Positions 18,156 to 26,357 of a stretch of DNA of 62,504 nucleotides are shown here, in pieces. The translations under genes were made by a program, and so were the position numbers. The DNA is taken from positions 1 through 62,504 of the forward strand of contig JAEWMJ010000015.1 of the NCBI GenBank assembly GCA_023393165.1. Reading direction: 5' to 3'. Within the stretch, counting starts at the first letter, position 1, and every line of letters starts with the position of its first letter. This stretch comes from Bacillota bacterium (GTDB lineage: Bacteria > Bacillota > Clostridia > Christensenellales > Christensenellaceae). The notes beneath the pieces were generated by a model that was not told the DNA's origin, searched no databases, and saw only the letters and a program-made list of their open reading frames with translations.

Positions 18156-19271
18156 TTACAAGGATACATAATCGTATATGCCCGGCGCGGACGGCTCGAT
18201 CCGGATACCGACCGGCTGTTCGCGCTCCTCTACCGGCTCACCGGCAGTATAAACCTGCCAGCCGTTGCCCGCAAGACCGCCCCAGCACAAATCCAGCAAA
18301 CCGTCGTTTAAGTCCATCACAATGCTTTTTGTCGTTCCGAAGAACTCGTCGTAATAATGGCAGCAAAGACCTTCCGGGTATTTTGTAAGCAACAGGCTTT
18401 TTAAATCCTCTTTTGAGACGGCGCGCGCTCCGTCTGCAAACTTCCTGATGGTTTCGCTCCTTTTGAGGGAATGCGCCATGGCCCTTGGCTCGTACTTTAA
18501 AAGTTCGGGTATCATAATATGGTTGGCAGCATACAGAAACTTCTGCGGTGTAGTTCCGTCAATTTTCCGTATTGCCCTGACGCCGTCCATCGTCTCCACC
18601 AGCGCCGCATGGCCGGATTTATCCGCCAGCAGCAGGTTGATATTATAGGCGATGGGCATGCCGTCGAGGAACAAAAGAGCCTCTTCCACGTCTTTGCAGT
18701 TTTCCAGAAGCGTACGGACAACGGCCCAGAACTGAAGCCCGCGCAGGGCAGGAGCGCGCATTTGCTTCTCGGCTCCGACCGGAAAACCGCATGAACTCAT
18801 GCTGACGGACAGTCCGCACTCGTTCATGCCCTCGTCCCTTCCAAATTGCAGGATGGTGGTGCCTATATGGGCGAGTTTTCCGGTAACGCATGTACGCGCA
18901 AGCGCAAAGTCCTCAAGACGGTGGCAGAACTCGTAGCTGCGCGCAACCAGAACATGGCCGTTTTCCGTCATGCCGGGCAAAAACGCCATATGAGAGCATC
19001 TCGGTACAAGACAGGTCATTGCATAGTAAATAATCCTATCGGGCGGCACGTTCAGCGCGTCCGCAAACCCGTGAATCTCCTCGTTTATTCCCGGGCACCA
19101 GCGGCCAAACAATTCTTTTGAAGCCAGCGCATCCTGCTCGCCCAACTTTACCCGGTTGGACGTTTGCGCCTCTTTCTGCTGCGGAATACCTGCCGCCAGT
19201 GATCCAAGTTTCCACCCGATTTCGTAATTCGTGCCCTTAAGTTCCAAGCATCTGGCTTTGATTTGTATCAT
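18156..19271 (-). CDS. C45-type Ntn hydrolase/acyltransferase homologue
   Basis: This 371-residue protein resembles the C45 peptidase family (acyl-CoA:6-aminopenicillanate acyltransferase and relatives), which mature by self-cleavage before a Cys nucleophile. The probable nucleophile is the Cys in VPRCSHMAFL near residue 92, followed by GHVLVARSYEF, which matches the family's G-X-hydrophobic-R-N/S-Y/D strand. A later NECGLSVSMSSCG segment and CWGGL also fit. The substrate, most likely an amide such as an acyl amino acid, is unknown. The ATG at 19271 follows GGAGGG. The AraC/GyrI regulator gene follows directly and may respond to its substrate or product (inference). Confidence 0.75.
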   Translation of the reverse strand: MIQIKARCLELKGTNYEIGWKLGSLAAGIPQQKEAQTSNRVKLGEQDALASKELFGRWCPGINEEIHGFADALNVPPDRIIYYAMTCLVPRCSHMAFLPGMTENGHVLVARSYEFCHRLEDFALARTCVTGKLAHIGTTILQFGRDEGMNECGLSVSMSSCGFPVGAEKQMRAPALRGLQFWAVVRTLLENCKDVEEALLFLDGMPIAYNINLLLADKSGHAALVETMDGVRAIRKIDGTTPQKFLYAANHIMIPELLKYEPRAMAHSLKRSETIRKFADGARAVSKEDLKSLLLTKYPEGLCCHYYDEFFGTTKSIVMDLNDGLLDLCWGGLAGNGWQVYTAGEPVEEREQPVGIRIEPSAPGIYDYVSL

Positions 19272-19526
19272 AATGAAGCCCTCCAAAAATCTTTTCTTTC
19301 ATTCTATCAGCCTGAATAATTTAATAATGATATTTTCTGCTGTCTTTTTGTGAGGACTATACCAATCATAACTGCGACCCTGCGCGCAGTTTGAACTAAC
19401 CCTATATGGGTGGGAAACGTTTAAAATACGAAAATCAAAAATACGAAGATAACTGATGAAACACAGCTAGTTTTCGGTTTGGATTTTTATGCCGCCGAAA
19501 TAATAATCCCCCTTACCGGCTTCAGG

Positions 19527-20300
19527 TTATGGTTTGGGGAACAAATCTGACGATTTTACGTCTGGATGCCTGTACTGCTTTCGTTTCGCTGTTATGCTTT
19601 TGTATTCTATCGCTTTCACCGGGCACCACTGTATACAAGCCATGCAGCGTTCGCAGTTCTCCCCAAACTGAGGTTTGCCGTCAACCATTGTGATATTGCG
19701 CATCGGGCAAATCTTCACACATGTTTCGCAGCCCGTGCATTTTTCTGTCACACGGTAGTCCTTTGCGAACTTCTCATAGCCGCTCATTCTGTCGATTAGT
19801 GGCTTTGAAGTCTTGGTGTTTTCTTCGCAGGAACGGATGGTGCGCTTTTCTTTTATGCTCTGGGCAATCTTCGCTGTTTTCTTTTTGGCCTTTTTATACA
19901 AAAAGCGCTGCAATCGGGCAGGCCAGGCTCCGTACATGGCTATGTAGTTTCCCGGCATCTGAACAGGAAAGCCTGCGTTCAGACAGCCGCCGCGCTCCGC
20001 AATGAGCCTGCCTAAACTGTCAAACGACCCTCCGTGAATGGCTCCAGCAGTAATCACGGCGAAAACATACTGCGCCTTGCTCAAATCAAGTTTTGCGGCA
20101 AACCGCCCGATAATCGGCGGTAAGCTGCCAAAGTAAGCAGGACATACGAAGCCTACGCGCTCGTATGGGAGGTCGATGCGCTCTTCTTTCATCGCGTCCG
20201 CTATTAAGACGATTTTCGTATCACCGAGCCTCTCCGCGATATCCCGCGCCACTACAAGGCTGTTTCCCGTGCCGGAAAAGCAAAAAATAATGTTATTCAT
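19527..20300 (-). CDS. EFR1-family ferredoxin (flavodoxin fold plus two 4Fe-4S clusters)
   Basis: This is a 257-residue protein. The N-terminus is a flavodoxin-like domain with the FMN phosphate loop FSGTGNSLVVARDIAERLG at about 8-26. The C-terminus holds two four-cysteine cluster motifs, CTGCETCVKICP and CERCMACIQWCP, near residues 186-225. EFR1 proteins are thought to shuttle electrons in anaerobes; the partner is unknown here. The ATG at 20300 has AAGGAG six bases upstream. It follows a TetR regulator gene by 25 bases on the same strand and is probably controlled by it. Confidence 0.88.
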   Translation of the reverse strand: MNNIIFCFSGTGNSLVVARDIAERLGDTKIVLIADAMKEERIDLPYERVGFVCPAYFGSLPPIIGRFAAKLDLSKAQYVFAVITAGAIHGGSFDSLGRLIAERGGCLNAGFPVQMPGNYIAMYGAWPARLQRFLYKKAKKKTAKIAQSIKEKRTIRSCEENTKTSKPLIDRMSGYEKFAKDYRVTEKCTGCETCVKICPMRNITMVDGKPQFGENCERCMACIQWCPVKAIEYKSITAKRKQYRHPDVKSSDLFPKP

Positions 20301-20325
20301 AAAATACTCCTTCTTTATATGCTCG

Positions 20326-20925
20326 TTACGTGTCGGCTCGGTCTGACATCTGTGGCGGCGAACCGAGAACCCGAACGATGATATTCGTAAGCGCTTGTTT
20401 CTTTTCTGGTTTATCGTTTGAAGCGCCGGCGAGGCTGAAGAACCCGCTAAACCCACGCAAAATAAATAGGGCGGTTTCTTCGGGGTACTCACAATTCCAA
20501 GAGCCGTCGGCGTTGCCTTGCTTTATGAGCGACAGCAAAATCGGCATTGTGGACACGGTTATCTTAGCGGAACAATATTCAATAATGGCAGCGTCGCCTA
20601 CAATACTCGGTATCAGTTTGCCAAAGTCATCCGAATCCAGCTTGACGGTCAGCAGCGTAGTAAGCCTTTGAAAAGCCGAACCTTCCGTGCCGTTTATGGC
20701 TGTTTCCATCGCCTTCTGTTTTTCTTCGGCCATTTCATCAATGACTGCGTAAAGCATTTCTGTTTTTGACTTGAAGTAGTGGTATACGAGTCCTTGCGCC
20801 ACGTTCATTCTTTTTGATATATCGGATATTTGTGTTTTGTCGAATCCATTTTCAGTGAACAGTTCTCTTGCGGTATCAATTATCTCTTGGCGCCGTTCAG
20901 GGACTGTTTTCGTTATTCTCACCAT
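20326..20925 (-). CDS. TetR-family regulator
   Basis: This is a 199-residue TetR protein. The DNA-binding domain is clear at residues 10-55 (LFTENGFDKTQISDISKRM, then GLVYHYFKSKTEML). The C-terminal ligand domain is alpha-helical without a recognisable subgroup. The ATG at 20925 is preceded by AAAGGAG at six bases. It is the first gene of a two-gene unit with the EFR1 ferredoxin, which suggests a self-regulated redox-linked operon. Confidence 0.87.
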   Translation of the reverse strand: MVRITKTVPERRQEIIDTARELFTENGFDKTQISDISKRMNVAQGLVYHYFKSKTEMLYAVIDEMAEEKQKAMETAINGTEGSAFQRLTTLLTVKLDSDDFGKLIPSIVGDAAIIEYCSAKITVSTMPILLSLIKQGNADGSWNCEYPEETALFILRGFSGFFSLAGASNDKPEKKQALTNIIVRVLGSPPQMSDRADT

Positions 20926-21522
20926 GCAAAGCTCCTTTCGAGGACTATGACGACAGTATATCAAATTGAATGAATTCAGTCAATAATGAAATGATATGAA
21001 AAATTTCTATGAACAACAAAAAATAGCGTTTTAACCGCTGCTGGTTTACTGATGAATAAACATACAAAGACAGCTTTCGCGAAGTGCGAATCATAATAAG
21101 CATAAGCAGGAAGGCAAAGCCCCAGAAGGAGCTGACTGCGTACCCAAATATCAAACCATCATAGCTATGTAAAAAATAATGATAAAGAGCGTACAAAAAA
21201 TATACAGATCCTTCGACTTCGCTCAGGATGACAGAGTGGGGCTTTGCGAGTACAATACCTCATCCGGCGCTGTGCGCCACCTTCCCCTCAAGTAAATGAT
21301 GATTAAATAAGGAATGTTGGATTGGCGAGCAGGCTTTGCGCCCTTGCAAGGAGAAACCGAAGGAATAGCAGCGCTATTTCAAGATTTCAGCGACACAGCA
21401 GGGCACAAATCCAGCCGGCAAGACAGCACTCCGAATTAATCAGTATTTACTCAAAAGGGGAAGGCATATAAATGACTCCATAGCGAAGTGGGATCAGCTC
21501 CATCAAAAAAGTCTTTATAAAC
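20926..21522. other. Gene-poor region with repeat fragments
   Basis: Upstream of the TetR gene lies about 600 bp without a convincing gene. At 21210-21250 there is a GATCCTTCGACTTCGCTCAG unit, a short sequence that recurs at 53533-53560. From about 21310 to 21420 the DNA resembles the interior of repeat copy B (27530-27650) in its gcgcTATTcc-like segments. A hydrophobic 83-codon frame at 20945-21196 on the minus strand has no ribosome binding site and no recognised homologue. Confidence 0.4.
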
Positions 21523-21590
21523 GCGAATCCGCAGTAAAGTGGGAAGGGTGGAAAACAACGCAGGTGATGGGGTTCTTCAGCGCCTGAGCG
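21523..21590. repeat. Dispersed repeat, copy D (right half)
   Basis: GAATCCGC-N-GTAAAGTGGGAAGGG and GATGGGGTTCTTCAGCGCCTGAG match the right half of copy B at 27646-27713. It ends one base from the stop codon of the VOC gene at 21592. Confidence 0.6.
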
Positions 21591-21591
21591 T

Positions 21592-22008
21592 TTATTTTTC
21601 CATATACATAAACTGCCACAAGAACCCAAATTTATCCATGAGGAAACCGTAATATTTGCTGAAAAATGTTTCCCCCAGTTCCATTTGGACTTCCCCGCCT
21701 TCCTTCAGCTTATCAAACGCCCTTTTCATCTCGTCCTTATCGCTGTAATTGAGGGTGATGCTTACATTGTTTCCCGTTATATACGGCATGCCCGGCTGGC
21801 AATCCGAAAACATCACTTTGCTGCCGTTGATCTCAAGCAGGGTATGCAGTACACGCTTTTTGCCTTCCTCGGATATGGGATATTCCGGATCGGACGGCGC
21901 TTCGCCGTATGTCAGGATCTTCTGTATCCGCGCCCCGAATACGTCCGCGTAAAATTCCACCGCTTCCCTGCAATTTCCGTTAAAATACATATAAACTTCT
22001 ATCGACAT
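21592..22008 (-). CDS. VOC-superfamily protein, PhnB/YjdN-like
   Basis: This 138-residue protein has the paired beta-alpha-beta-beta-beta units of the vicinal oxygen chelate fold. It opens with YMYFNGNCREAVEFYADVFG and contains the KVMFSDCQPGMPY and TLNYSDKDEMKRAFDKL segments typical of PhnB-like glyoxalase relatives. Members act as metal-dependent isomerases or as drug-binding proteins; the function here is unknown. AAGGAG lies nine bases before the ATG at 22008. A dispersed repeat abuts its stop codon. Confidence 0.87.
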   Translation of the reverse strand: MSIEVYMYFNGNCREAVEFYADVFGARIQKILTYGEAPSDPEYPISEEGKKRVLHTLLEINGSKVMFSDCQPGMPYITGNNVSITLNYSDKDEMKRAFDKLKEGGEVQMELGETFFSKYYGFLMDKFGFLWQFMYMEK

Positions 22009-22128
22009 GTAAATATGCTCCTTTTAGTCTTATTGTTTTTATTATCTTAATATTTGCGGTTCAGTATACATGAACCGGCAGCGGACCTTGGGGTTTTTTT
22101 ACCGTTTGGGCGGCATTTCCCCGCCGGC

Positions 22129-22467
22129 TCAATGCACTACGTGCGGCCCGCCCGCGGCGGCCGCACCGCAGCCGCTTTTGTATTTTTGAAAAATGAGTTT
22201 TCCATCGACGTCAATGCGGTCGATAATCGCGACGATCGCGTTATCCACCGGCTTTGCGTCGGTAAGTTCGGTCTGCCTGGAGGAACTTCCGGCTACAACC
22301 ATCACAATTTCCCCGACTCCGGCGCCCACCACGTCGATGCTCGCGACGGGCGCTCCCTTTTCCTGAAAAGTATCCAAATCAATCATCCTTACAAGCATGA
22401 TTTTTAAGCTGTACAGATTTGATTTTTTTGTGCTGACTACCGTTCCGACTACCCTGGCGATTTGCAT
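22129..22467 (-). CDS. EutN/CcmL-family microcompartment vertex protein
   Basis: This is a 112-residue protein with the EutN/CcmL (pentameric bacterial microcompartment vertex) signature: MQIARVVGTVVSTKKSNLYS at the N-terminus, then VASIDVVGAGVGEIVMVVAG near 41-60 and KPVDNAIVAIIDRIDVDGK near 72-90. The C-terminal tail GCGAAAAGGPHVVH is extra. The family caps the corners of protein shells around ethanolamine, propanediol or carboxysome enzymes. No hexameric shell protein or signature enzyme occurs in this window, so it is an orphan here. The ATG at 22467 has AGGTGG five bases upstream. Confidence 0.88.
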   Translation of the reverse strand: MQIARVVGTVVSTKKSNLYSLKIMLVRMIDLDTFQEKGAPVASIDVVGAGVGEIVMVVAGSSSRQTELTDAKPVDNAIVAIIDRIDVDGKLIFQKYKSGCGAAAAGGPHVVH

Positions 22468-22576
22468 AAATACCACCTGCCAATCTTTACTCCGATAAGA
22501 ACATGGTTTAAAAAGCCGTGATACAAAAGCATGCAATTCAATTTTACCATATTTGTCCTACGTTTCATACTTCAAA

Positions 22577-22610
22577 TAAAAAAGCAGCCGGTCCGCGCGG
22601 CCCGTGCTGC
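22577..22610 (-). terminator. Terminator of the HD-GYP regulator gene
   Basis: GCAGC/GCTGC arms with a GC-rich inner stem are followed on the minus strand by TTTTTTATTT. It lies 40 bases beyond the stop at 22650. Confidence 0.75.
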
Positions 22611-22649
22611 CTTCACTAAGTTTCGGAAACCGCCGGTTCCCAAAGCCGG

Positions 22650-23714
22650 TCAACAGCCAAACGAACGGTAGATTTCCGTAAATTTAGGCAGATTTTCCAA
22701 GAAAACAGCGACAATCCGGGGATCGAAATGCTTCCCGCTCTCAGTTTCTATATAAAATACCGTTTGCTCCAGCGTCCAGGCTTTTTTGTACGGCCGGTCG
22801 TTCAAAAGCGCGTCAAACACATCGATCAGCGCCATGATTCTGCCTGAAAGCGGGATCTCCTCACCTTTCAGGCCATTGGGATACCCTGAGCCGTCCCATT
22901 TTTCATGGTGCGTGAGCGCGATCTCCTCAGCCAGCCTGATATTGTCCGCCGGGCTGTCTTTCAGTATCTCCGCGCCCTTCAGGGTATGGGTCTTCATGGT
23001 TTCCCATTCCTCGCTGCTGAGCTTATCGTTTTTCAGCAAAATTCCGTCCGGGATCCCTATTTTTCCGATATCGTGCATCTTGCAGGCTTCGGACATCATT
23101 TTGGATTTTTCTTCGGAAATGCCAAGCGCTCGGGACAGGACATAAGCGTACTCCCCGATCCGCGTGATATGGTTGCCTGTGTTATAGTCCCTGGACTCGG
23201 CTGCGCGAAGCAGCCGCAGGATCAGATCTGTCTGCAGTGCGGTGATTTCCTCGTTGTTTTCACGTATTTTGTCTTCCAGCCACAGGTTGTAGTTTTTGAT
23301 CTTGTTCTGCATCTGACGGACATTCAGAAAATTATTGATTCTAGTCAGGACTTCCGAATCATCATAGGGTTTGCCGATAAAGTCCTGCGCGCCCAGGGTC
23401 AGCGCCCTTAATTTATTCTCCCTGTCATTCTGAGACGTAATGACGATCACGGGCAAATAAGACGATTCATTGAGTTCGTCCAGTTGTTCCAGTATCGCAA
23501 AGCCGTCTACATGCGGCATTACCAGATCAAGCAGCAAAAGATCCGGATCGAATTCAAGATACTTTTCTATTGCCAGTCTGGAATCGTTCACCGCCAGGAC
23601 ATTTTTAAAACCGTACTGCCTCAGCATTTTTTCCAGAAACATCAGACTTGTAGGGCTGTCGTCCACGATCATGATTTTATTTTCTTCAAATTTTTCATTA
23701 TAAAGCACGTTCAT
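22650..23714 (-). CDS. Response regulator with HD-GYP domain
   Basis: This is a 354-residue protein. A receiver domain occupies residues 15-130 (phospho-acceptor in LLLLDLVMPHVDG, Lys in GKPYDD), a coiled linker follows, and an HD-GYP phosphodiesterase domain covers 160-345 with HDIGKIGIPDG and HHEKWDGSGYPNGLKGEEIP. The intact HD and GYP residues predict hydrolysis of cyclic di-GMP or a related dinucleotide, switched by phosphorylation. No kinase is adjacent. The ATG at 23714 follows a GGGGGGA site. Confidence 0.92.
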   Translation of the reverse strand: MNVLYNEKFEENKIMIVDDSPTSLMFLEKMLRQYGFKNVLAVNDSRLAIEKYLEFDPDLLLLDLVMPHVDGFAILEQLDELNESSYLPVIVITSQNDRENKLRALTLGAQDFIGKPYDDSEVLTRINNFLNVRQMQNKIKNYNLWLEDKIRENNEEITALQTDLILRLLRAAESRDYNTGNHITRIGEYAYVLSRALGISEEKSKMMSEACKMHDIGKIGIPDGILLKNDKLSSEEWETMKTHTLKGAEILKDSPADNIRLAEEIALTHHEKWDGSGYPNGLKGEEIPLSGRIMALIDVFDALLNDRPYKKAWTLEQTVFYIETESGKHFDPRIVAVFLENLPKFTEIYRSFGC

Positions 23715-23799
23715 ATCTATTTCCCCCCAAATCCAGCAATACATATTCAGAAGCAGTCAGGCGAAAGGCAAAACCGCTGAAAGATTTGACGAATTCTTA

Positions 23800-24894
23800 T
23801 CAATTCCGCGCCAGATTATTGCACCCGCTGTCCGGTTCAACAACGCCCATTTCTGCCTCCAAATGTTTTCTATATGAATCATAGTCCTTAAGCAAAGCGA
23901 TCAGTTCACTGCTTTTCTTAAGTTCTTTTATGAGTTCGTAATTTAAAATCTTGTTTGAAGTATCCTTGCGCAGTCCTGCCATGAGGATATCGATTCCCTT
24001 TACGGTATTTCCTTCCTCAATATAAAACCGAAACATTTCAAACAGAAGATCCGTATATTTTTCCTTTAAGTCCATTCTTTTTTTCAGGGCCCAGCCGTAA
24101 TCGTTCCGTTCAAAATAATCATTCGTATAAAGCGCCAGAACTTTTTCGTATTTTTTTATTGTTGATTTTGAAAGCGGTTTTAGGGCGCCAATCCGGTTAA
24201 TAAAATTTACGGCGTCGCATTCTGTTTTCGTGGCTATGCGAAAGGACCCGCTGCCGTATTCAATTTTCAGGTGCGCTCCCTTATCCGCAAATGTTCTTTG
24301 CAAATAATAAAGGGTGGCGCCGAGAAGTATACGCCCGCGGGCCCCTTCGAAATCCGAAAAGACGGAATGAACCGCGCAAATCCGTTCAATGCTCTTTCCC
24401 CCGCTGTGGACAAGGAAGGCAAAGAGTTCTTCAGCCTTTGCATATCCGAAATTAAGCTCCACTCCGTTGACCGTTACGGCAAATTTGCCGAAACACGCTG
24501 CTTTTACAACGCTGTCCCCTGTGCGTTCGCTTAAGGTAACCTGCGTTGTTTTTTCGAGCGCGGATTGGAGGCACTCCGGTTGAACCGGTTTTATTACATA
24601 ATTAAGCCCGCCCAGCCTGAAAGCTTCCACCGCGTGTTCGCTTTGGCCGGAGACAAAAATAACAGCAACGCCGGCGGATAAATCTTTTATCCTGCCTGCC
24701 AATTCAAACCCGTCCATTTCCGGCATTTCAATATCAATAAAGGCTATATCGGCCGGCCGCGTTTTTAAGAAGAAAATCGCTTCACTGGGATCCGTAAAAA
24801 CTCCGTCAATCTTAAATTTACCGGAATATTCCAGCAATAAAGCAAGTCCTTCGGCTGCCGGCCGTTCATCGTCCACTATGACTGCATGTTTCAT
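23800..24894 (-). CDS. Response regulator with winged-helix and BTAD output
   Basis: This is a 364-residue protein. The receiver is at 1-120 (VDDERPAAEG, FIDIEMPEMDG, KPVQPE). A SARP-like winged helix follows near 130-225 (CFGKFAVTVNGVELNF), with a bacterial transcriptional activation (BTAD) helical domain at the C-terminus. This combination is common in Clostridia, where such regulators pair with separate sensor kinases; none is next to it. The ATG at 24894 has GGGGAG five bases upstream. It is followed after 85 bases by the HD-GYP regulator gene, so the two may be co-transcribed. Confidence 0.85.
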   Translation of the reverse strand: MKHAVIVDDERPAAEGLALLLEYSGKFKIDGVFTDPSEAIFFLKTRPADIAFIDIEMPEMDGFELAGRIKDLSAGVAVIFVSGQSEHAVEAFRLGGLNYVIKPVQPECLQSALEKTTQVTLSERTGDSVVKAACFGKFAVTVNGVELNFGYAKAEELFAFLVHSGGKSIERICAVHSVFSDFEGARGRILLGATLYYLQRTFADKGAHLKIEYGSGSFRIATKTECDAVNFINRIGALKPLSKSTIKKYEKVLALYTNDYFERNDYGWALKKRMDLKEKYTDLLFEMFRFYIEEGNTVKGIDILMAGLRKDTSNKILNYELIKELKKSSELIALLKDYDSYRKHLEAEMGVVEPDSGCNNLARN

Positions 24895-25081
24895 AAATAC
24901 TCCCCGGTATCAGAAACGGCCTTCCGGCTATCCGCGTGAAGAATCGCCTGTTTTCGGCTTAATATCAATTGTTGATGAAAAAATAAAAATCTATATTATA
25001 TATCGTAAAAGTGCGAAAAATCTTTATAGATTTTAGCCATATCCGCTATAATTTTACAGATTTCCTATAAAACAGCCGCGT

Positions 25082-25360
25082 TTAAAGCTTATTCTTAATA
25101 AAATATAAAATGAGCAGAAAGGCCGCGCAATGCGCCGCCATGATAAAAGGAATACCGACCGTGAACGCGCGGTGCATGGTTTTGTGGCGGAATGCGAAAA
25201 TGCCTATATAAACGCCAAGGCTTCCTCCGATCCATGAAACGGTAAACAGACTTCGTTCGCTTATTCTGGATTTTTGTTTCCGCGCCTTATCTTTATCCGC
25301 AGCCATCATGAAAAAGCCGGTCAGGTTAACGGCCGACAGGTATATAACAAGCAGTACCAT
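25082..25360 (-). CDS. DUF1294 family membrane protein
   Basis: This is a 92-residue protein with three hydrophobic segments (about 1-20, 37-58 and 68-88). The conserved charged loop DKDKARKQKSRISERSL is followed by WIGGSLGVYIGIFAFRHKT, the hallmark of DUF1294. The family's function is unknown. GGGGAG precedes the ATG at 25360 by four bases. It stands alone between the REC-BTAD regulator and deoC. Confidence 0.88.
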   Translation of the reverse strand: MVLLVIYLSAVNLTGFFMMAADKDKARKQKSRISERSLFTVSWIGGSLGVYIGIFAFRHKTMHRAFTVGIPFIMAAHCAAFLLILYFIKNKL

Positions 25361-25440
25361 AAATCTCCCCGTTTAATAACTTATATAGCTTATTGTAACC
25401 CTGAAATAAAAAAGGAGTCAAAAATTTTTGCTTTCCTGAT

Positions 25441-25470
25441 TATAAAAAGGGGCCTCCGTTTTCGGAGGCC
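25441..25470 (-). terminator. Terminator of deoC
   Basis: GGCCTCC-GTTTTC-GGAGGCC forms a seven-base-pair stem 15 bases beyond the deoC stop. The minus-strand tail reads CCTTTTTATA. Confidence 0.85.
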
Positions 25471-25484
25471 GTCTATTGAATGAT

Positions 25485-26207
25485 TTACACGATCTTGCTT
25501 AAGTCCGTTCCGTCAGGGAAAGCGCGCGCTTCCTCTATGATGGAAATTGCGGAAGAAACGCCTATTCCGAAGCGGACCGCTCCCATTTTATACATCCGCA
25601 TCATCGTATCAAGCATGCGGACGCCGCCGGCAACTTTCAGTTTTATCCGGCCGTCCACTGCTTTTTTCATGATTTCCATATGATGAAACGTGGTCGGTTC
25701 CTTACAGAATCCCGTGCCGCTTTTTACATAATCCGCGCCGCCTTCCACCACGCATTTGCAGGCGTCCGCGATCTCTTCGTCCGAGAGCAGCATCGCTTCA
25801 ATGATCACCTTCAGCGGTACGCTCCCGCAGGCCTCTTTCACCGTCCGGATATCTGAAACCACTTCATTGTATCTTTTGGATTTGAGCCATCCTATGTTCA
25901 TCACCATGTCCAGTTCCTTTACGCCCAGCCCCAGAAAATATTCTGTCTGCGCCGCCTTGATCACCGTGGGTTCCAGACCGGAGGGATACGCGACGGCGCC
26001 CCCGAAACCCGTTTCCGTCCCTTTAAGTTTCTCTTTTAAGTACTGCGTATAGGCGGGCCACGAATATGCGCAGATAAATCCGTATTTCCTGCACGCCAAA
26101 GCCAAATTGTCCACATCCCGGTAGGCCGCGTCTCTCGCCAGGGCCGACGCGTCTATCATCCTGCCCAGATCTTTTGCCAGAAGTATTCCTTGATCATTGT
26201 TTTGCAT
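25485..26207 (-). CDS. deoC: Deoxyribose-phosphate aldolase
   Basis: This 240-residue TIM-barrel aldolase carries KELDMVMNIG, the KVIIEAMLLSDEEI strand and YVKSGTGF, whose Lys is the Schiff-base residue. A second conserved Lys occurs in LKVAGGVR. DeoC cleaves 2-deoxyribose 5-phosphate to glyceraldehyde 3-phosphate and acetaldehyde. It is somewhat divergent from the nucleoside-salvage forms, so a related sugar-phosphate substrate is possible. It is divergent from a GntR/UTRA regulator and shares with it a perfect palindromic operator. The ATG at 26207 has only a weak GGTGA site. Confidence 0.85.
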   Translation of the reverse strand: MQNNDQGILLAKDLGRMIDASALARDAAYRDVDNLALACRKYGFICAYSWPAYTQYLKEKLKGTETGFGGAVAYPSGLEPTVIKAAQTEYFLGLGVKELDMVMNIGWLKSKRYNEVVSDIRTVKEACGSVPLKVIIEAMLLSDEEIADACKCVVEGGADYVKSGTGFCKEPTTFHHMEIMKKAVDGRIKLKVAGGVRMLDTMMRMYKMGAVRFGIGVSSAISIIEEARAFPDGTDLSKIV

Positions 26208-26251
26208 TAAAATTCACCGATCCCTTTCGCGCCTTGCTTTTTTGCGGCTAT

Positions 26252-26275
26252 AAACATTATAACGTTATAATGTTT
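26252..26275. promoter_or_regulatory. 24-bp perfect palindrome, operator for GntR regulator
   Basis: AAACATTATAAC is followed directly by its exact reverse complement. The palindrome covers the -10 box and most of the spacer of the deoC promoter. A half-site ATTATAATGTTT recurs at 26328-26339, just before the gntR start. Confidence 0.75.
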
Positions 26276-26285
26276 TAGATGTCAA
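26256..26285 (-). promoter_or_regulatory. deoC promoter
   Basis: On the minus strand TTGACA (26285-26280), an 18-bp spacer and TATAAT (26261-26256) match sigma-A consensus exactly. The operator palindrome overlaps it. Confidence 0.75.
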
Positions 26286-26297
26286 TAACAAATATGC

Positions 26298-26325
26298 TTG
26301 ACTATAGCCGTAATTATACTATAAT
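26298..26325 (+). promoter_or_regulatory. gntR promoter
   Basis: TTGACT at 26298-26303, a 16-bp spacer and TATAAT at 26320-26325. The second operator half-site follows at the start of transcription, consistent with autoregulation. Confidence 0.7.
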
Positions 26326-26357
26326 GATTATAATGTTTTAACAAGGAGTAATTGTTC

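Noticed and set aside
20945..21196. Hydrophobic 83-codon minus-strand frame upstream of the TetR gene
   Set aside because: It has no ribosome binding site, overlaps the TetR promoter region, and resembles no protein I know. The hydrophobicity can arise from AT-rich DNA.
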